Of a stretch of DNA of 64,000 bases, positions 26,392 to 36,900 are shown in pieces. The stretch lies in NCBI GenBank assembly GCA_963830565.1, contig CAWHMO010000011.1:75687-139686 (forward strand). The letters are read 5' to 3'. The stretch's first letter is position 1. The number at the start of each line of letters is the position of its first letter. The translations under genes and the position numbers were made by a program. The notes under the pieces were generated by a model that worked only from the letters and a program-made list of their open reading frames with translations, ran no database searches and was not told the origin of the DNA. The DNA is from DATFDN01 sp963830565 (GTDB lineage Bacteria; Pseudomonadota; Alphaproteobacteria; Acetobacterales; Acetobacteraceae).

Positions 26392-26852
26392 GACGAGACT
26401 CCCGCGCGCAGGCTGGCCGCGGCGCGCTCGACGGCGCGGAGGATGCGCATATGCACGCCGCACCGGCACAGATGCTTGTCGAGCGCGGCGACGATCTCGG
26501 TACGCGTCGGGGCCGGCGTGCGGTCCAGCAGCGCCTTGGCGCTGACGATGATCCCCGACAGGCAATAGCCGCACTGGCCCGCCTGCTCGTCCAGGAACGC
26601 CTGATGCAGCGGGTGCGCGCTCAGCGCCTCGATGGTGGTGATGCGCCGTCCGGCCACCGTGCCAAGCTCGCGCGTGCAGGCATAGACCGGCTCCCCGTCC
26701 AGGAGCACCATGCAGCTCCCGCACTGCTCCAGCCCGCATCCGTAGCGCGTGCCCTTGAGGCCGAGCGTGTTGCGCAGCACGTCCAAGAGCGGCGTCGCGG
26801 CCGGATCGGCGACCTCTGCCGTTGCGCCGTTCACCTCGAAGACGACGCTCAT
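26388..26852 (-). CDS. 2Fe-2S subunit of molybdenum hydroxylase
   Basis: 154 residues, the electron-transfer small subunit pairing with the molybdopterin subunit. Plant-type cluster ligands in YGCGLEQCGSC and YACT, second cluster in QCGYCLSG and HLCRCG. There is no FAD subunit gene in the cluster, as in isoquinoline-oxidoreductase-like two-subunit enzymes. Start ATG 26852 overlaps the TGA of the creatininase-like gene (ATGA, 26849-26852); its own stop overlaps the large subunit start in the same way. Confidence 0.94.
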   Translation of the reverse strand: MSVVFEVNGATAEVADPAATPLLDVLRNTLGLKGTRYGCGLEQCGSCMVLLDGEPVYACTRELGTVAGRRITTIEALSAHPLHQAFLDEQAGQCGYCLSGIIVSAKALLDRTPAPTRTEIVAALDKHLCRCGVHMRILRAVERAAASLRAGVSS

Positions 26853-27619
26853 GCGCCGCGCTCCGGCAGGAACGGAATCCGCCACAGCTCCGGATCGGCG
26901 AGCTTGCTGGCCAGCGCCTCTGCGATTGCTGAGAGCAGGCGGTCGCCTTGCTCGGCGGTGCCGGCGTCGGGATTGCCCCTCACGCCGGTCTTCGTTCGCA
27001 CGGCGAAGCTGCGCCAGCGATAGAGGCCGGACTCGGTCGCGGATGGTGGGTCCCGCGGCGGGATGCGCGCGTTGGCGACCAGCTCCGGGCGGAGCGCGAG
27101 CATCATCGCCGTCTCCGCCTCGCAGGCGTGGCGCACCCCGTCCTGCGTCTTGAGAAGTGCCGCGATCTCCGGCTGCGCCGCGTAAGGATAGCTGAACTGT
27201 ATGATCGGGATCTGGAGCTTCACGGTCAGCTCGTCGGTCAAGGTCCGGAGCGCGTTCTCGTTGCCGCCATGCGAGTTCGACAGGACGATGCGGCGGAAGC
27301 CGTGGCGTACGACGGAGCGGCACACGTCCTCGATCAGCGTGGCGAACGCTTGCAGGCTGAGCGTGATCGTGCCGCCGAACGGCATGTGGTGCTCGGAGAG
27401 CCCGGTCCACAGCACCGGCAACACCAAGGCTTGCTCGCCAAGCGCCACCAGGCGCCTGGCCGTGCCGATCGCCACCGCCTCGCCGATCGTCGTGTCCGTC
27501 TCTACGGGCAGATGCGGCCCGTGCTGTTCCAGCGAGGCGATCGGCAGCATGACGATCGCGTCCTGCTTCGCCGCCTCGCGTAGCTCGTCGGCGCGCAGCC
27601 GGCGCCACTCGACCTCCAT
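26849..27619 (-). CDS. Creatininase-family amidohydrolase
   Basis: 256-residue metal-dependent hydrolase of the creatininase fold. Metal and active-site segments: ASLEQHGPHLPVETDT (Glu and His), SNSHGGNENALR, and HACEAETAMMLAL. Start ATG 27619; coupled to the 2Fe-2S gene. Family members open creatinine or related amide rings or act on ribosylated precursors; here the molybdenum hydroxylase context suggests a nitrogen-heterocycle degradation pathway in which hydroxylation and ring hydrolysis follow one another. That is inference. Confidence 0.9.
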   Translation of the reverse strand: MEVEWRRLRADELREAAKQDAIVMLPIASLEQHGPHLPVETDTTIGEAVAIGTARRLVALGEQALVLPVLWTGLSEHHMPFGGTITLSLQAFATLIEDVCRSVVRHGFRRIVLSNSHGGNENALRTLTDELTVKLQIPIIQFSYPYAAQPEIAALLKTQDGVRHACEAETAMMLALRPELVANARIPPRDPPSATESGLYRWRSFAVRTKTGVRGNPDAGTAEQGDRLLSAIAEALASKLADPELWRIPFLPERGA

Positions 27620-27689
27620 GCTGTTCCCTCCCGGCCTGGTTGTCGCTACCAGTGGGCCACGGAAACGCCGGCAACGAAAGGGGCTGCGC

Positions 27690-28982
27690 ATGAACCTGTA
27701 TCGGCTGTTGCAGCGGCGCGGGCGCCCGGTGCGCGTGTGCCTGATCGGCGCTGGCAAGTTCGGCTCGATGTTCCTCTCCCAGGTGCCGACCACGAAGGGG
27801 CTGGAGGTGGCCGTCATCGCCGACCTCTCGCCCGAGCGCGCCCGCGCCGCCTGCCAGGGCGTCGGCTGGAACGCGGCGCGCATCGCGGCGACCCGCTTCA
27901 CCGACGATGCGATGTCGGCCATCGCCAGCCCGGACATCGAGGTTGTTGTGGAGGCGACCGGCCACGCCCCGGCCGGCATCGCCCATGCCCGCCGCGCCAT
28001 CGCCGAGGGCAAGCATATCGTCATGGTGAACGTGGAGGCCGACGTGCTCGCCGGCCCCCTGCTCGCCCGCGAGGCGGAACGCGCCGGCGTGGTCTATTCG
28101 CTCGCCTATGGCGACCAGCCGGCGCTGATCTGCGAGTTGGTCGATTGGGCGCGGGCCTGCGGCTTTCCGGTGATCGCTGCCGGCAAGGGCACGAAATACC
28201 TGCCCGAGTACCACGCCTCCACCCCCGCCACGGTCTGGGGCTATTACGGCCTGACCGAGGAACAGGCACGACGGGGCGGGATGAACCCGCAGATGTTCAA
28301 CTCCTTTCTCGACGGCACGAAATCGGGAATCGAGATGGCGGCGGTGGCCAACGCCACCGGCCTGACCCCGCCGCCCGATGGCCTCGCCTTCCCGCCGTCG
28401 GCGCGCACGAGCTGGCCGAGGCGCTGCGGCCGGGCAGCCCCGGCGCGCTGCACCACGCGGGCCAGGTCGAGGTGGTCTCCAGCCTGCGCCGCGACGGCGG
28501 CCCGGTCGCGAACGACTTGCGCTGGGGCGTGTATGTCGTCTTCGAGGCGCCGAACGATTACGCCGCGCGCTGCTTCGCCGAGTATGGAGTCGTCACCGAC
28601 GCGCTCCGGGCGGGTCTCGGCGCTGTACCGCCCGTTCCACCTGATCGGGCTGGAGTTGAACGTCTCGGTCCTCTCGGCAGCCTTGCGTGGCGAGCCGACC
28701 GGTGCGCCGGACGGCTTCCGCGCCGATGTCGTCGCCACCGCCAAGCGCGACCTGCGCGCCGGCGAGACGCTGGACGGCGAGGGCGGCGGCTGCGTCTGGG
28801 GCAAGCTGCTGCCCGCCCGCGCCAGCCTGGAGATCGGCGGCCTGCCGATCGGCCTCGCCAACCGCGTGCGCCTGCTACGCGACGTGAAGACGGGAAGCAG
28901 CGTCACCTGGGATGATGTGGCGATCGATCAGAGCGATGCGGCGTATCGCTGCCGGCGGGAGATGGAGGCGGTGTTTCGCTGA
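27690..28982 (+). pseudogene. SAF-domain NAD-binding oxidoreductase (homoserine-dehydrogenase-like), two compensating shifts
   Basis: About 430 residues: Rossmann domain (VCLIGAGKFGSMFLSQ), middle domain (GDQPALICELVDWARACG, GKGTKYLPEYH), and a C-terminal SAF-like domain (DLRAGETLDGEGGGCVWGKLLPA). A base is missing near 28390 (after LAFPP) and an extra C occurs near 28607 (before RVSALYRPFHLIGLEL), so about 215 bp are read in another frame and the ends are in phase. The shifted stretch read correctly gives GAHELAEALRPG and EVVSSLRRDG, normal for the family. Divergent from the creatininase operon. COG4091-type; function not proven. Confidence 0.82.
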
Positions 28983-29414
28983 CCGCCATGCGGACCAAAA
29001 TCCGCCTTGGTTATCGGCCTGCTGCCTGCTCGGCGGCATGACGGCAGCGCGCAGTCGTGGACCTCGGGGCAATGACTCGGCACATCGACGATCGGAAACC
29101 GTCTGCCTGTTGGTGCCGGGCGTCCCGTTGGGTCGGGTGCGGGACATCGGCCACGCTTAGTGGTGATGCCGACTACCCTTCTTCTAGGCCGCATTGTCAC
29201 TGACATAGTGAAATCTCAGTCCTGTTCCTAACGAGCAGGCCAGGCTGTGGGGGCGCGCGCGCCCCCTCACCCAATTTCCCGCCATACGCGCGAGAGCCGA
29301 AACCGAGTTGAGGAGCCGTCACGCCATTGTTTACCCTCCCCGGTCGCGCACCTCGGAAAGAGCCGTGTTGTGCGTCGGCTATGAGCCAGTTCTTGCTCTT
29401 TCCGGAGTTCCCGC
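28983..29414. other. 432-bp intergenic stretch without a gene
   Basis: No frame with protein-like composition on either strand. It contains the GC palindrome at 29249-29266 and somewhat lower GC than its left neighbour. It probably marks the edge of an acquired segment holding the HEPN-like gene. Confidence 0.5.
29249..29266. repeat. 18-bp perfect palindrome
   Basis: GGGGGCGCGCGCGCCCCC, completely self-complementary, 149 bp upstream of the HEPN-like start. Possibly a terminator or protein-binding site; nothing more can be said. Confidence 0.5.
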
Positions 29415-30244
29415 ATGGCCATCCAAGGCAAGACTGAGGGTGCTGTCGCAACTGCGACGGCAGGAACGGCGTCCGGCGGCGAGGTCACAATTCACCTCCA
29501 GGGCGCAGCCATAGCTGTGACGGCAGGAACGGCAACTCTCCTCACCAGATCGAACCTCGCTGCCCAGCTTCTCCAAGCTGCAGCGATGTCAGCGAGGGTT
29601 GCTCACAAAATCGAGGCCGACGATCCGCAGCTTACCGATCCCGCGACGCCATCCGGCTGCATCCAGCCGAGCACGATAGCCATCGTAATGGCGGGCACCG
29701 CTCTGGAGGCGTGCGTCAACGAGGTCATTACCGATATCCTGGATCATCCTTCCCAGGGCATTACACCTGAGCTGTGCGAAGAGCTGAAACAGCTTATCGC
29801 TTCGACAAACGGGAACGCGCTTTGCAAGATGAAGAGGCCGGCCGAGAAGCTTAAGGCATCGTCCAACAAAGGCGTGCGGCCATACCACAAAGTGATACCC
29901 TTCTCCATCTTCGGAACGCGTTGATCCACTTCAAGCCAGCCTGGAGCAATGACAGGGGCTTCCATGAGAGCAAAACAGCCAAGCGGATAGAGGACGCCGT
30001 CGGCAGAAGCCGCTTTTACGAGAGTGAAGCCAACTTTCCCATCGGCTATCTGCACTACCGCGCGGCGAAGTGGGCCGTGCAGACTGTCCGCGATGCTTCG
30101 GCAGATTTTAGCCGTGTCATCGGGAAAAGAGACAGGTTCGCCGCCCCAGACTTCGATTTCACTCTGCCCTCGCGGGGCAGCGGGCTGGGAGTCCTGCGTG
30201 AGCCGTCGCTCGCTCCCTGGTTGGTTGGCAGAAGTCCGCCTTAG
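29415..30244 (+). pseudogene. HEPN-like alpha-helical protein, one frameshift
   Basis: Two frames join near 29885 (one base lost) to give a protein of about 276 residues: first part MAIQGKTEGAV to GVRPY, second part from SDTLLHLRNALIHFKPAW onward. The Arg-Asn-x3-His pattern in LRNALIHF fits the R-x4-6-H core of HEPN domains, which often act as RNases or as structural helpers; the preceding helix with ALEACVNEVITD fits the same fold. A 15-bp direct repeat (GACGGCAGGAACGGC at 29456 and 29519) lies in the N-terminal part. Base composition is lower in GC than neighbours, and no operon partner is visible. Assignment rests on motif and helix pattern only. Confidence 0.55.
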
Positions 30245-30376
30245 GGAAAGAGCGCGCTCGTTGCGGGGTGGGGCTCGCGTTTGGGTTGCGGCGGCAGGCG
30301 CTGTGGCGGCCGTCAGTGGGGGCACTCCCGGCATGAGCAAGGGCAGCTGCCCGTTGCTCCGATGAGCTGGCGAGGA

Positions 30377-30412
30377 GGAGCAGGCGGCGTTCCGCTGGCC
30401 GCCGCCTGCTCC
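30377..30412 (-). terminator. 13-bp hairpin terminator of the LLM gene
   Basis: Arms GGAGCAGGCGGCG and CGCCGCCTGCTCC with a 10-nt loop, starting 2 bp after the stop of the minus-strand LLM gene. Stable stem without a long T-tract. Confidence 0.65.
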
Positions 30413-30413
30413 T

Positions 30414-31271
30414 TCAGCCGTTGACCTTGCGCATCAGCGCCGCCCATTCGTCCATCACCGGCAGCACGGCGTCCGCCTTCTCCGACTCGAGATTGAACAC
30501 GATCCGCGACACCCCGAGTTCCTGGTATCGTTTCATCAGACCGGCGTCCCGCTTCGGGAACCAGACGCTGATCTCGATCTTGTCCGGGTCGCGCCCGGCC
30601 TCGTTCGCCATCTGGCGGAACTGCGGGATCAGCTCGGCGATCTCGCCATAGCCCTTGCGCGACGCCTGGGGGATCCAGCCGTCGCCGTAGCGGATCGCGC
30701 GACGCGCGGAATAGGGGAAGGCGCCGCCCACGATCACCGGCGGATGCGGCTTCTGCACCGGCTTCGGCCAGGCCATCATTGGGCCGAACGAGACCATCTC
30801 GCCATGATACTCAGCCTTCGGCTTGGTCCAGATCGCCTTCATCGCCTCCACCCGCTCGCGCGCGAGCTTGTGGCGGGTCGAGAAGTCCGTGCCGTGATCC
30901 TCCATCTCGTCCTGGTTCCAGCCGTTGCCGATGCCGAACAGGAACCGCCCGCCCGAGACTTGGTCGATGGAGGCGACGAGCTTGGCGGTCTGGATCGGAT
31001 CGCGCTGCGTGACCAGGCAGACGCCGGTGCCGACCTTCAACGCCTTGGTGGCCATCGCCGCCGCCGTCAGGGTGACGAACGGGTCCATGGCGTCGTAGTA
31101 TTTCTTCGGCAGGTCACCGCCCGCCGGAAACGGCGTCTTGCGCGTCAGCGGGATGTGGGAGTGCTCGGGTGCCCAGACCGATTCGAATCCCCGCTCCTCC
31201 AGCGCCCGGCCGAGTTCGGCCGGGGTCATGGAATAATCGGTGAAGAACATCGATGCGCCGAATTTCAGCAT
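30414..31271 (-). CDS. LLM-class oxidoreductase, TIGR03619-like
   Basis: 285-residue luciferase-like protein. It starts at ATG 31271 (MLKFGASMFFTDYSM) after GGGAGGGAAGCAC; longer open sequence upstream is rejected. Class features: GFESVWAPEHSHIP, the cis-peptide region GTGVCLVTQRDPIQTAKL, DQVSGGRFLFGIGNGWNQDEM and PPVIVGGAFPYSARRAIRYGDGW. Divergent from the nitroreductase gene with a 54-bp gap, which suggests shared control. Cofactor FMN or F420 and substrate unknown. Confidence 0.9.
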   Translation of the reverse strand: MLKFGASMFFTDYSMTPAELGRALEERGFESVWAPEHSHIPLTRKTPFPAGGDLPKKYYDAMDPFVTLTAAAMATKALKVGTGVCLVTQRDPIQTAKLVASIDQVSGGRFLFGIGNGWNQDEMEDHGTDFSTRHKLARERVEAMKAIWTKPKAEYHGEMVSFGPMMAWPKPVQKPHPPVIVGGAFPYSARRAIRYGDGWIPQASRKGYGEIAELIPQFRQMANEAGRDPDKIEISVWFPKRDAGLMKRYQELGVSRIVFNLESEKADAVLPVMDEWAALMRKVNG

Positions 31272-31325
31272 GTGCTTCCCTCCCCTGATGATCACGGCAC
31301 CTACAGCATAGCAATGGAGGATGCC

Positions 31326-31961
31326 ATGGCCGAGAGCACCGACCTGTTCGAGATCATCGAAACGACCCGCGCCATGCGGCGGCTGCGGCCCGACCCGGTT
31401 CCCGACGAACTCATCGCGAAGATCCTGCAAGCCGGCGTGTGCGCCGCGAACGGCGGCAACACGCAACGCTGGCGCTTCCTGGTCATCAAGGACCCGACAA
31501 TCAAGCAGGCGGTTCAAGTCTATTACAAGCGCGCCTTCGACGAGGTGGTAGGCCCGCGTTACCGCAACAGCTCGCCCCCTCCAGGAGTCAGCCGCGAACG
31601 CTATCTCCGCCAACATGCCGCGGTGGAGTATCTCACCGACCACTTCCACGAGGCGCCGGTGTGGATCGTCGCCTGTCTCCAGGACGACGCGCCGACGCGC
31701 TGGTCGGGCGCGTCGATCTACCCGGCGGTGCAGAACATGCTGCTCGCGGCGCGCGCGCTCGGCCTGGGATCGACGCTCACCACCCGGCATCTGCTCCACG
31801 AGAAGGAGGCGGAGGCGGCATTGGGCCTGCCGCCCGGCGTCCATTCTTACGCCATCCTGCCCATCGGCTACCCGATGGGGCGGTTCGGACCGGTCAAGCG
31901 CGCCCCTCTCGCCGAGGTCGTATACGCGGAACGGTGGGGCGAGCCCTATCGCGGCGGGTAG
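31326..31961 (+). CDS. Nitroreductase-family flavoprotein
   Basis: 211 residues, FMN-binding fold. The Arg-rich start ETTRAMRRLRPDPVPDELI and AANGGNTQRWRFLVIKD match the FMN site; SIYPAVQNMLLAARALGLGS and the closing LPIGYPMGRFGPVKR are typical. ATG 31326 chosen because GGAGG (31316-31320) is 5 nt upstream; ATG 31314 would start within that site. It lies divergent to an LLM gene and convergent to an SDR with no gap, consistent with a small redox cluster. Confidence 0.9.
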   Translation: MAESTDLFEIIETTRAMRRLRPDPVPDELIAKILQAGVCAANGGNTQRWRFLVIKDPTIKQAVQVYYKRAFDEVVGPRYRNSSPPPGVSRERYLRQHAAVEYLTDHFHEAPVWIVACLQDDAPTRWSGASIYPAVQNMLLAARALGLGSTLTTRHLLHEKEAEAALGLPPGVHSYAILPIGYPMGRFGPVKRAPLAEVVYAERWGEPYRGG

Positions 31962-32706
31962 CTACTGGGCGATGAAGCCGCCGTCGATGACGAGTTCCGC
32001 GCCGGTGACGAACGAGGCCTCGTCGGAAGCAAGGAACAGCACGCCGTAGGCCACCTCGATCGGCTTGCCGAGGCGGCGCATCGGCGTCATGGCGACCTTG
32101 CCTCTCGCGTCCGCCAGCGTTGGTGGCATTCAACATCGTCGGCAGATAGCCCGGATGCACCGAGTTCACCCGCACCCCTGATGGCCCGTAGCGGACCGCC
32201 GCCGCCTTGGTGTAGTTGCGCACCGCCGCCTTCGACGCGTGATAGCCCGGATGCCCGTCGGCACCGCCGACGATCCCCATGATCGAGGAGATGTTGACGA
32301 TCGAGCCACCGCCGGTGCGCGCCATCTCCGCCGCCGCCCGACGCGTGCCGAGGAACACGCTGGTCAGATTCACGGCGAGCAGCCGCTCCCACCCGGCGAT
32401 CCCGTCCGGATCGCCGACCGAGCTGCCGCTGATGCCGGCATTGTTCACCAGCACGTCGAGCCGGCCATAGGTCGAAACAGCGAGAGCGATCAGGGTGTGC
32501 CAGTCGGAGTCGCTCGTCACGTCCGTGCGCAGAAACCTCGCCTCGCAGCCGCCGGCCGCGATCTCGCGCGCCAGCGCCTCGCCTTCGGCCTGAAGCACGT
32601 CGGCGACGACCACCTTGGCGCCTTCGGCGGCGAACAGGCGGGCTTCCGCCTCGCCCATGCCATGGGCGCCCCCAGTGACGATGGCCACCTTGTTCTTCAA
32701 ACGCAT
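31962..32706 (-). pseudogene. Short-chain dehydrogenase/reductase, one frameshift
   Basis: 247-residue SDR if one extra A near 32105 is removed. N-terminal two-thirds in one frame: VAIVTGGAHGMGEAEA (TGxxxGxG), NNAG, NISSIMG (Ser), YHASK (Tyr and Lys). After the shift the normal C-terminus reads GKVAMTPMRRLGKPIE and TGAELVIDGGFIAQ, stop at 31962. Uncorrected, the tail becomes Arg-rich nonsense. ATG 32706; NAD-type Asp after the second strand (VVVADV). Immediately convergent with the nitroreductase gene. Confidence 0.88.
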
Positions 32707-32813
32707 GGTTCCGCTCCTATCCGGTTGACTTGATCGTTGGCACCAATCCTGTTTAGCATTGCCCGCGTAACCAAAAGGCGCACGACGATGGCGCTGTCAG
32801 AGCGGAGGACGTC

Positions 32814-33977
32814 GTGCCAGGCCTTTCCTGGACATCGGCCATTCGATCTATGCCGCTGGTCGTGCTCACCTCGTTGGCGGCGCCCGCCCATGCGAAGGAA
32901 AACGCCTACGTCCCCCCACCGCCGCCGCAGGTCGGCGTGGCGCGTCCGCTGCGGGAGGCGGTGACGCCATACCTGGAAACCACCGGCACATTGGTCGCCT
33001 ACAACCAGGTTGATCTCGTCGCCCGAGTCCAGGGGTTCCTGCAGGAGATCGACTACAAGGACGGCGCGACGGTCAAGCGGGGCGACACGCTGTTCGTGAT
33101 CGAGCCGGCGCCGTACCAGGCGAAGCTGCAGCAGGCGAAGGCGTCGCTGGACGCCACGCAGGCGCAACTGACGCAATCGTCGGCGGAGTACAACCGCCAA
33201 GCCTCGCTCGGCCGCAGCGACTTCGCCTCGCAATCGGCGGTTGCACAGGCGCTGGCCAAACGGAATTCCGACCAGGCCGACCTGACGAACCAGCAGGCCG
33301 GCGTAGCGCTTGCCGGCATCAATCTCGGCTACACCCATGTCACCGCGCCCTTCGATGGGCTGGTGACGGCGCACCTCGCCTCCGTGGGCGACCTGGTGGG
33401 CGTCAGCGGCCCGACCAAGCTCGCCACCATCGTGCAGCTCGACCCGATCTACGCGACGTTCAACGTGAGCGAGCAGGACGTGCAGCACATCCGGGCAAAT
33501 CTCGCGCGGCGCGGATTGACGCCCGCCGACCTCGGCAAGGTGCCGGTCGAGATCGGGTTGATGACCGAGGAGGGCTATCCGCACGCAGGCACGCTGGACT
33601 ACGCGGCGCCGGAGGTCGATACCGCGAGCGGCACGTTGATGGTGCGCGGCGTCTTCGCCAATGCCGATCACGCGCTGCTGCCGGGATTCTTCGTGCGCGT
33701 CCGGGTGCCCATGGCGCTACAGCGCCAGGACGCATTGCTGGTGCCCGATCAGGCGCTGGGTGCCGACCAGGCCGGGCGCTATCTGCTGGTGCTCGACCAC
33801 AACGATGTCGTCGAGCAGCGGAGCGTTCGGACCGGGCAGCTTGTGGGCTCGCTGCGCGTGATCGAAACCGGCTTGCAGCCGGACGATCGGGTGGTGGTCT
33901 CGGGCATCCAGCGCGCGATCGCCGGCGAGAAGGTCGCGCCCCAGCAGCGCGACATAAGCGCCGGCGAGAAGTCGTGA
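32814..33977 (+). CDS. RND efflux periplasmic adaptor subunit
   Basis: 387-residue membrane-fusion protein linking the inner-membrane pump to an outer-membrane channel. Signal peptide (residues 13-27, LVVLTSLAAPAHA), lipoyl half (VDLVARVQGFLQEIDYKDGATVKRGDTLF), coiled-coil hairpin (residues ~90-150), lipoyl return (GINLGYTHVTAPFDGLV), beta-barrel (LVGVSGPTKLATIVQLDPIYATFNVSE). GTG 32814 chosen; ATG 32850 is the alternative and leaves a shorter signal. The pump gene follows 13 bp later, so this is the first gene of an efflux operon. No outer-membrane TolC-like gene nearby. Confidence 0.94.
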   Translation: MPGLSWTSAIRSMPLVVLTSLAAPAHAKENAYVPPPPPQVGVARPLREAVTPYLETTGTLVAYNQVDLVARVQGFLQEIDYKDGATVKRGDTLFVIEPAPYQAKLQQAKASLDATQAQLTQSSAEYNRQASLGRSDFASQSAVAQALAKRNSDQADLTNQQAGVALAGINLGYTHVTAPFDGLVTAHLASVGDLVGVSGPTKLATIVQLDPIYATFNVSEQDVQHIRANLARRGLTPADLGKVPVEIGLMTEEGYPHAGTLDYAAPEVDTASGTLMVRGVFANADHALLPGFFVRVRVPMALQRQDALLVPDQALGADQAGRYLLVLDHNDVVEQRSVRTGQLVGSLRVIETGLQPDDRVVVSGIQRAIAGEKVAPQQRDISAGEKS

Positions 33978-33990
33978 CTGGCCGCGATCG

Positions 33991-36900
33991 ATGATCTCCA
34001 GGTTCTTCATCGATCGCCCGGTGCTGGCCAATGTGCTCGCGGCCCTCATGGTGCTGCTGGGCCTGGTCGCGATGCTGTTCCTGCCGGTCGCGCAGTATCC
34101 GAACGTGGTGCCGCCGACGGTGCAGGTCACGACGCGCTATCCGGGGGCCAGCGCCGAGACGGTGATGAACACCGTCGCACTGCCGATCGAGCAGCAGGTG
34201 AACGGCGTGGAGCACATGCTCTACATGCAGTCCACCAGCGCCAGCGACGGCACCTACTCCCTGATCGTCACCTTCGCCATCGGCACGGATCTGAACATCG
34301 CGCAGGTGCTGGTGCAGAACCGGGTGTCCGGCGCGATGGCCTCCCTGCCGCAGCCGGTGCAGGCGCAGGGCGTGACGGTGCAGCGCAAATCGACGGCGAT
34401 CCTGCAGATCGCAACGCTGACCTCGCCGGATCACCGCTACGACAGCCTGTTCCTCAGCAACTACGCCACCATCAACCTGGTCAACGAGATTTCGCGCGTA
34501 CCCGGCGTGGGCAATGTGAACGTGTTCGGCGTCGGCCAGTACTCGATGCGGATCTGGCTCGATCCGCAGAAGCTCTACGCCCGCGGGCTGACGGCGCAGG
34601 ACGTCGTGGGGGTCATCCAGCAGCAGAGCCAGGTGGTGACGGCGGGCCAGATCGGCACCCCGCCGGCGCCGGCGGGCCAGGACTTCCAGTACACGGTCAA
34701 TGTGGCGGGCCGGCTCGCCGAACCCGAACAGTTTGGCGACATCGTCGTCAAGGCGGATAGCAGCGGAGGCGGGCGGATCACGCGGGTGAAGGACGTCGCC
34801 CGGGTGGAACTGGGTGCGCAGACCTATTCGCAGGACTTCAAGCTCAACGGCCAGCCGGCGGCGGGGCTCGCGATCTTTCAATCGCCCGAGGCGAACGCCC
34901 TCGATGTCGCGACCCGCGTGCGCGCGAAGCTCGCCGCGCTGTCGCGCGGCTTCCCCCAGGGCCTGACCTACGCCATCCCGTTCGATACGACCGGCTTCGT
35001 GAAAACCTCGATCAACGAGGTGTACAAGACCCTGATCGAGGCGGCGGTGCTGGTGCTGCTCGTCATCCTGGTATTCCTGCAGGATTGGCGCGCGACGCTG
35101 GTGCCCGCGACGACGGTGCCGGTGACGATCCTCGGCGCCTTCGTGGCCATCGCGGCGCTCGGCTTCACCGTGAACATCGCCACGCTGTTCGCCATCGTGC
35201 TAGCGATCGGCATCGTCGTCGACGACGCGATCGTGGTGGTGGAGAGTGCGGCGCTGCATATGGAGCGCGGCCTGTCGGCCCACGACGCGGCCATCGCGGC
35301 GATGCGCGACCTGTTCGCCCCCATTGTCGGCATCACGCTGGTGCTGATGTCGGTGTTCATCCCCGCCGCCTTCCTGCCGGGGCTGACCGGGCAGATGTAC
35401 GCCCAGTTCGCGCTGGTCATCGCCGCCGCCGCCCTCATCAGTGCGATCAACGCGGCCACGCTGAAGCCGACCCAATGCGCGCTATGGTTGCGCCCGCCAG
35501 TGCCTCCGGATCGGCGCAATCCGTTTTCTCGCGGCTTCAACCGCGCCTATGGCGGGTTGGAGCACGCCTATGCCGGCCTGATCGGCCGCATGACCCGCCA
35601 CAGCCGCCTCATGACGCTGCTGGCGCTGCTCATCGGCGCGGCCAGCGTCTGGGGCCTGCTGCGACTGCCTACCGCCTTCATCCCGATCGAGGACCAGGGC
35701 TACGTCGTGGTCAGCGTGCAGTTGCCGGACGGCGCCTCGCTCGAGCGCACGCAGCGCGCGCTCGATGAAGTCTCGCGCGTCGCCCGCGGCACCCCTGGAA
35801 TCGACCAGGTCATCGAGATCGCCGGCATCTCCGTGCTGGACAACAACGCGTCGTTGGCGAATTCCGGCGCCGCTTATGTGATGCTGAAGGACTGGGGCGA
35901 ACGCGGCAAGGCCAAGGGCCAGGACCTTCGATCGATCTACGAACATCTGCAAGGCGCGCTCGACAACCTCCCGGACGCGCTAGCCCAGGTGATCGTGCCG
36001 CCGCCGATCCAGGGGATCGGCAATGCCAGCGGCTTCACGATGGAGGTGGAACTGCGCGACGGCAGCTTCGACTATGCGAAGCTGCAACGGCTCAGCCACG
36101 CCATCGTCGCGGCGGCGGGCAGCCAGAGCGAGCTGCAGCACGTGTTCACGCCATTCCGGGCGGACACCCCGCAACTCGAGGTGGTCGTAGACCGGGTCAA
36201 GGCGGAGGCGATGAACGTCTCCGTCGGCGACGTGTTCGCCGCGCTGTCGGCCAATATCGGCGCGAGTTACGTCAACCAGTTCAACAAGTTCGGCCGCACC
36301 TTCCAGGTCTATGTCCAGGACGATTCGCGGTTCCGCCTGCGACCGGATGACATCGCGAAGCTCAATGTACGCAGCCAGACCGGTGCTATGGTGCCGCTCG
36401 GCACGCTGGCGCAGGTGCGCCCCACGGTCGGGCCGGCTCTCATCAGCCTCTACAACCTGTATCCGGCCGCCACCGTGATTGGAGCCCCCGCGACCGGCTA
36501 CAGCTCCGGCCAGGCGATCGCGCTGATGGAGCAGATCGCCGCGCGCACCCTGCCGCCCGGTTCGGGCTATGAGTGGACCGCCATGTCCTACCAGGAGAAG
36601 GCGGTCGGCGGGCAGATCGTCTATGTGTTCGGCCTCGGCCTGCTGCTCGTCTATCTGTGCCTGGCCGGGCAGTACGAGAGTTGGATCGCGCCGCTGTCGG
36701 TGATCCTCTCGGTCCCGCTCGCCCTGGCGGGACCGGTGATCGCCCTCACCAGCCTCGGTGTCGCCAATAACCTATACACGCAGATCGGGCTGGTCCTGCT
36801 GATCGCGCTGGCGGCCAAGAACGCCATCCTGATCGTGGGCGTCGCCCGCGAGCGGCGCCTGATGGAAGGCGAGCCGATCGCGCGCGCGGCCACCGAGGCG

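Noticed and set aside
26849..27619. Mycofactocin cluster suggested by the creatininase-family protein
   Set aside because: No MftA-like peptide, radical SAM or partner genes nearby; a molybdenum-hydroxylase context fits better.
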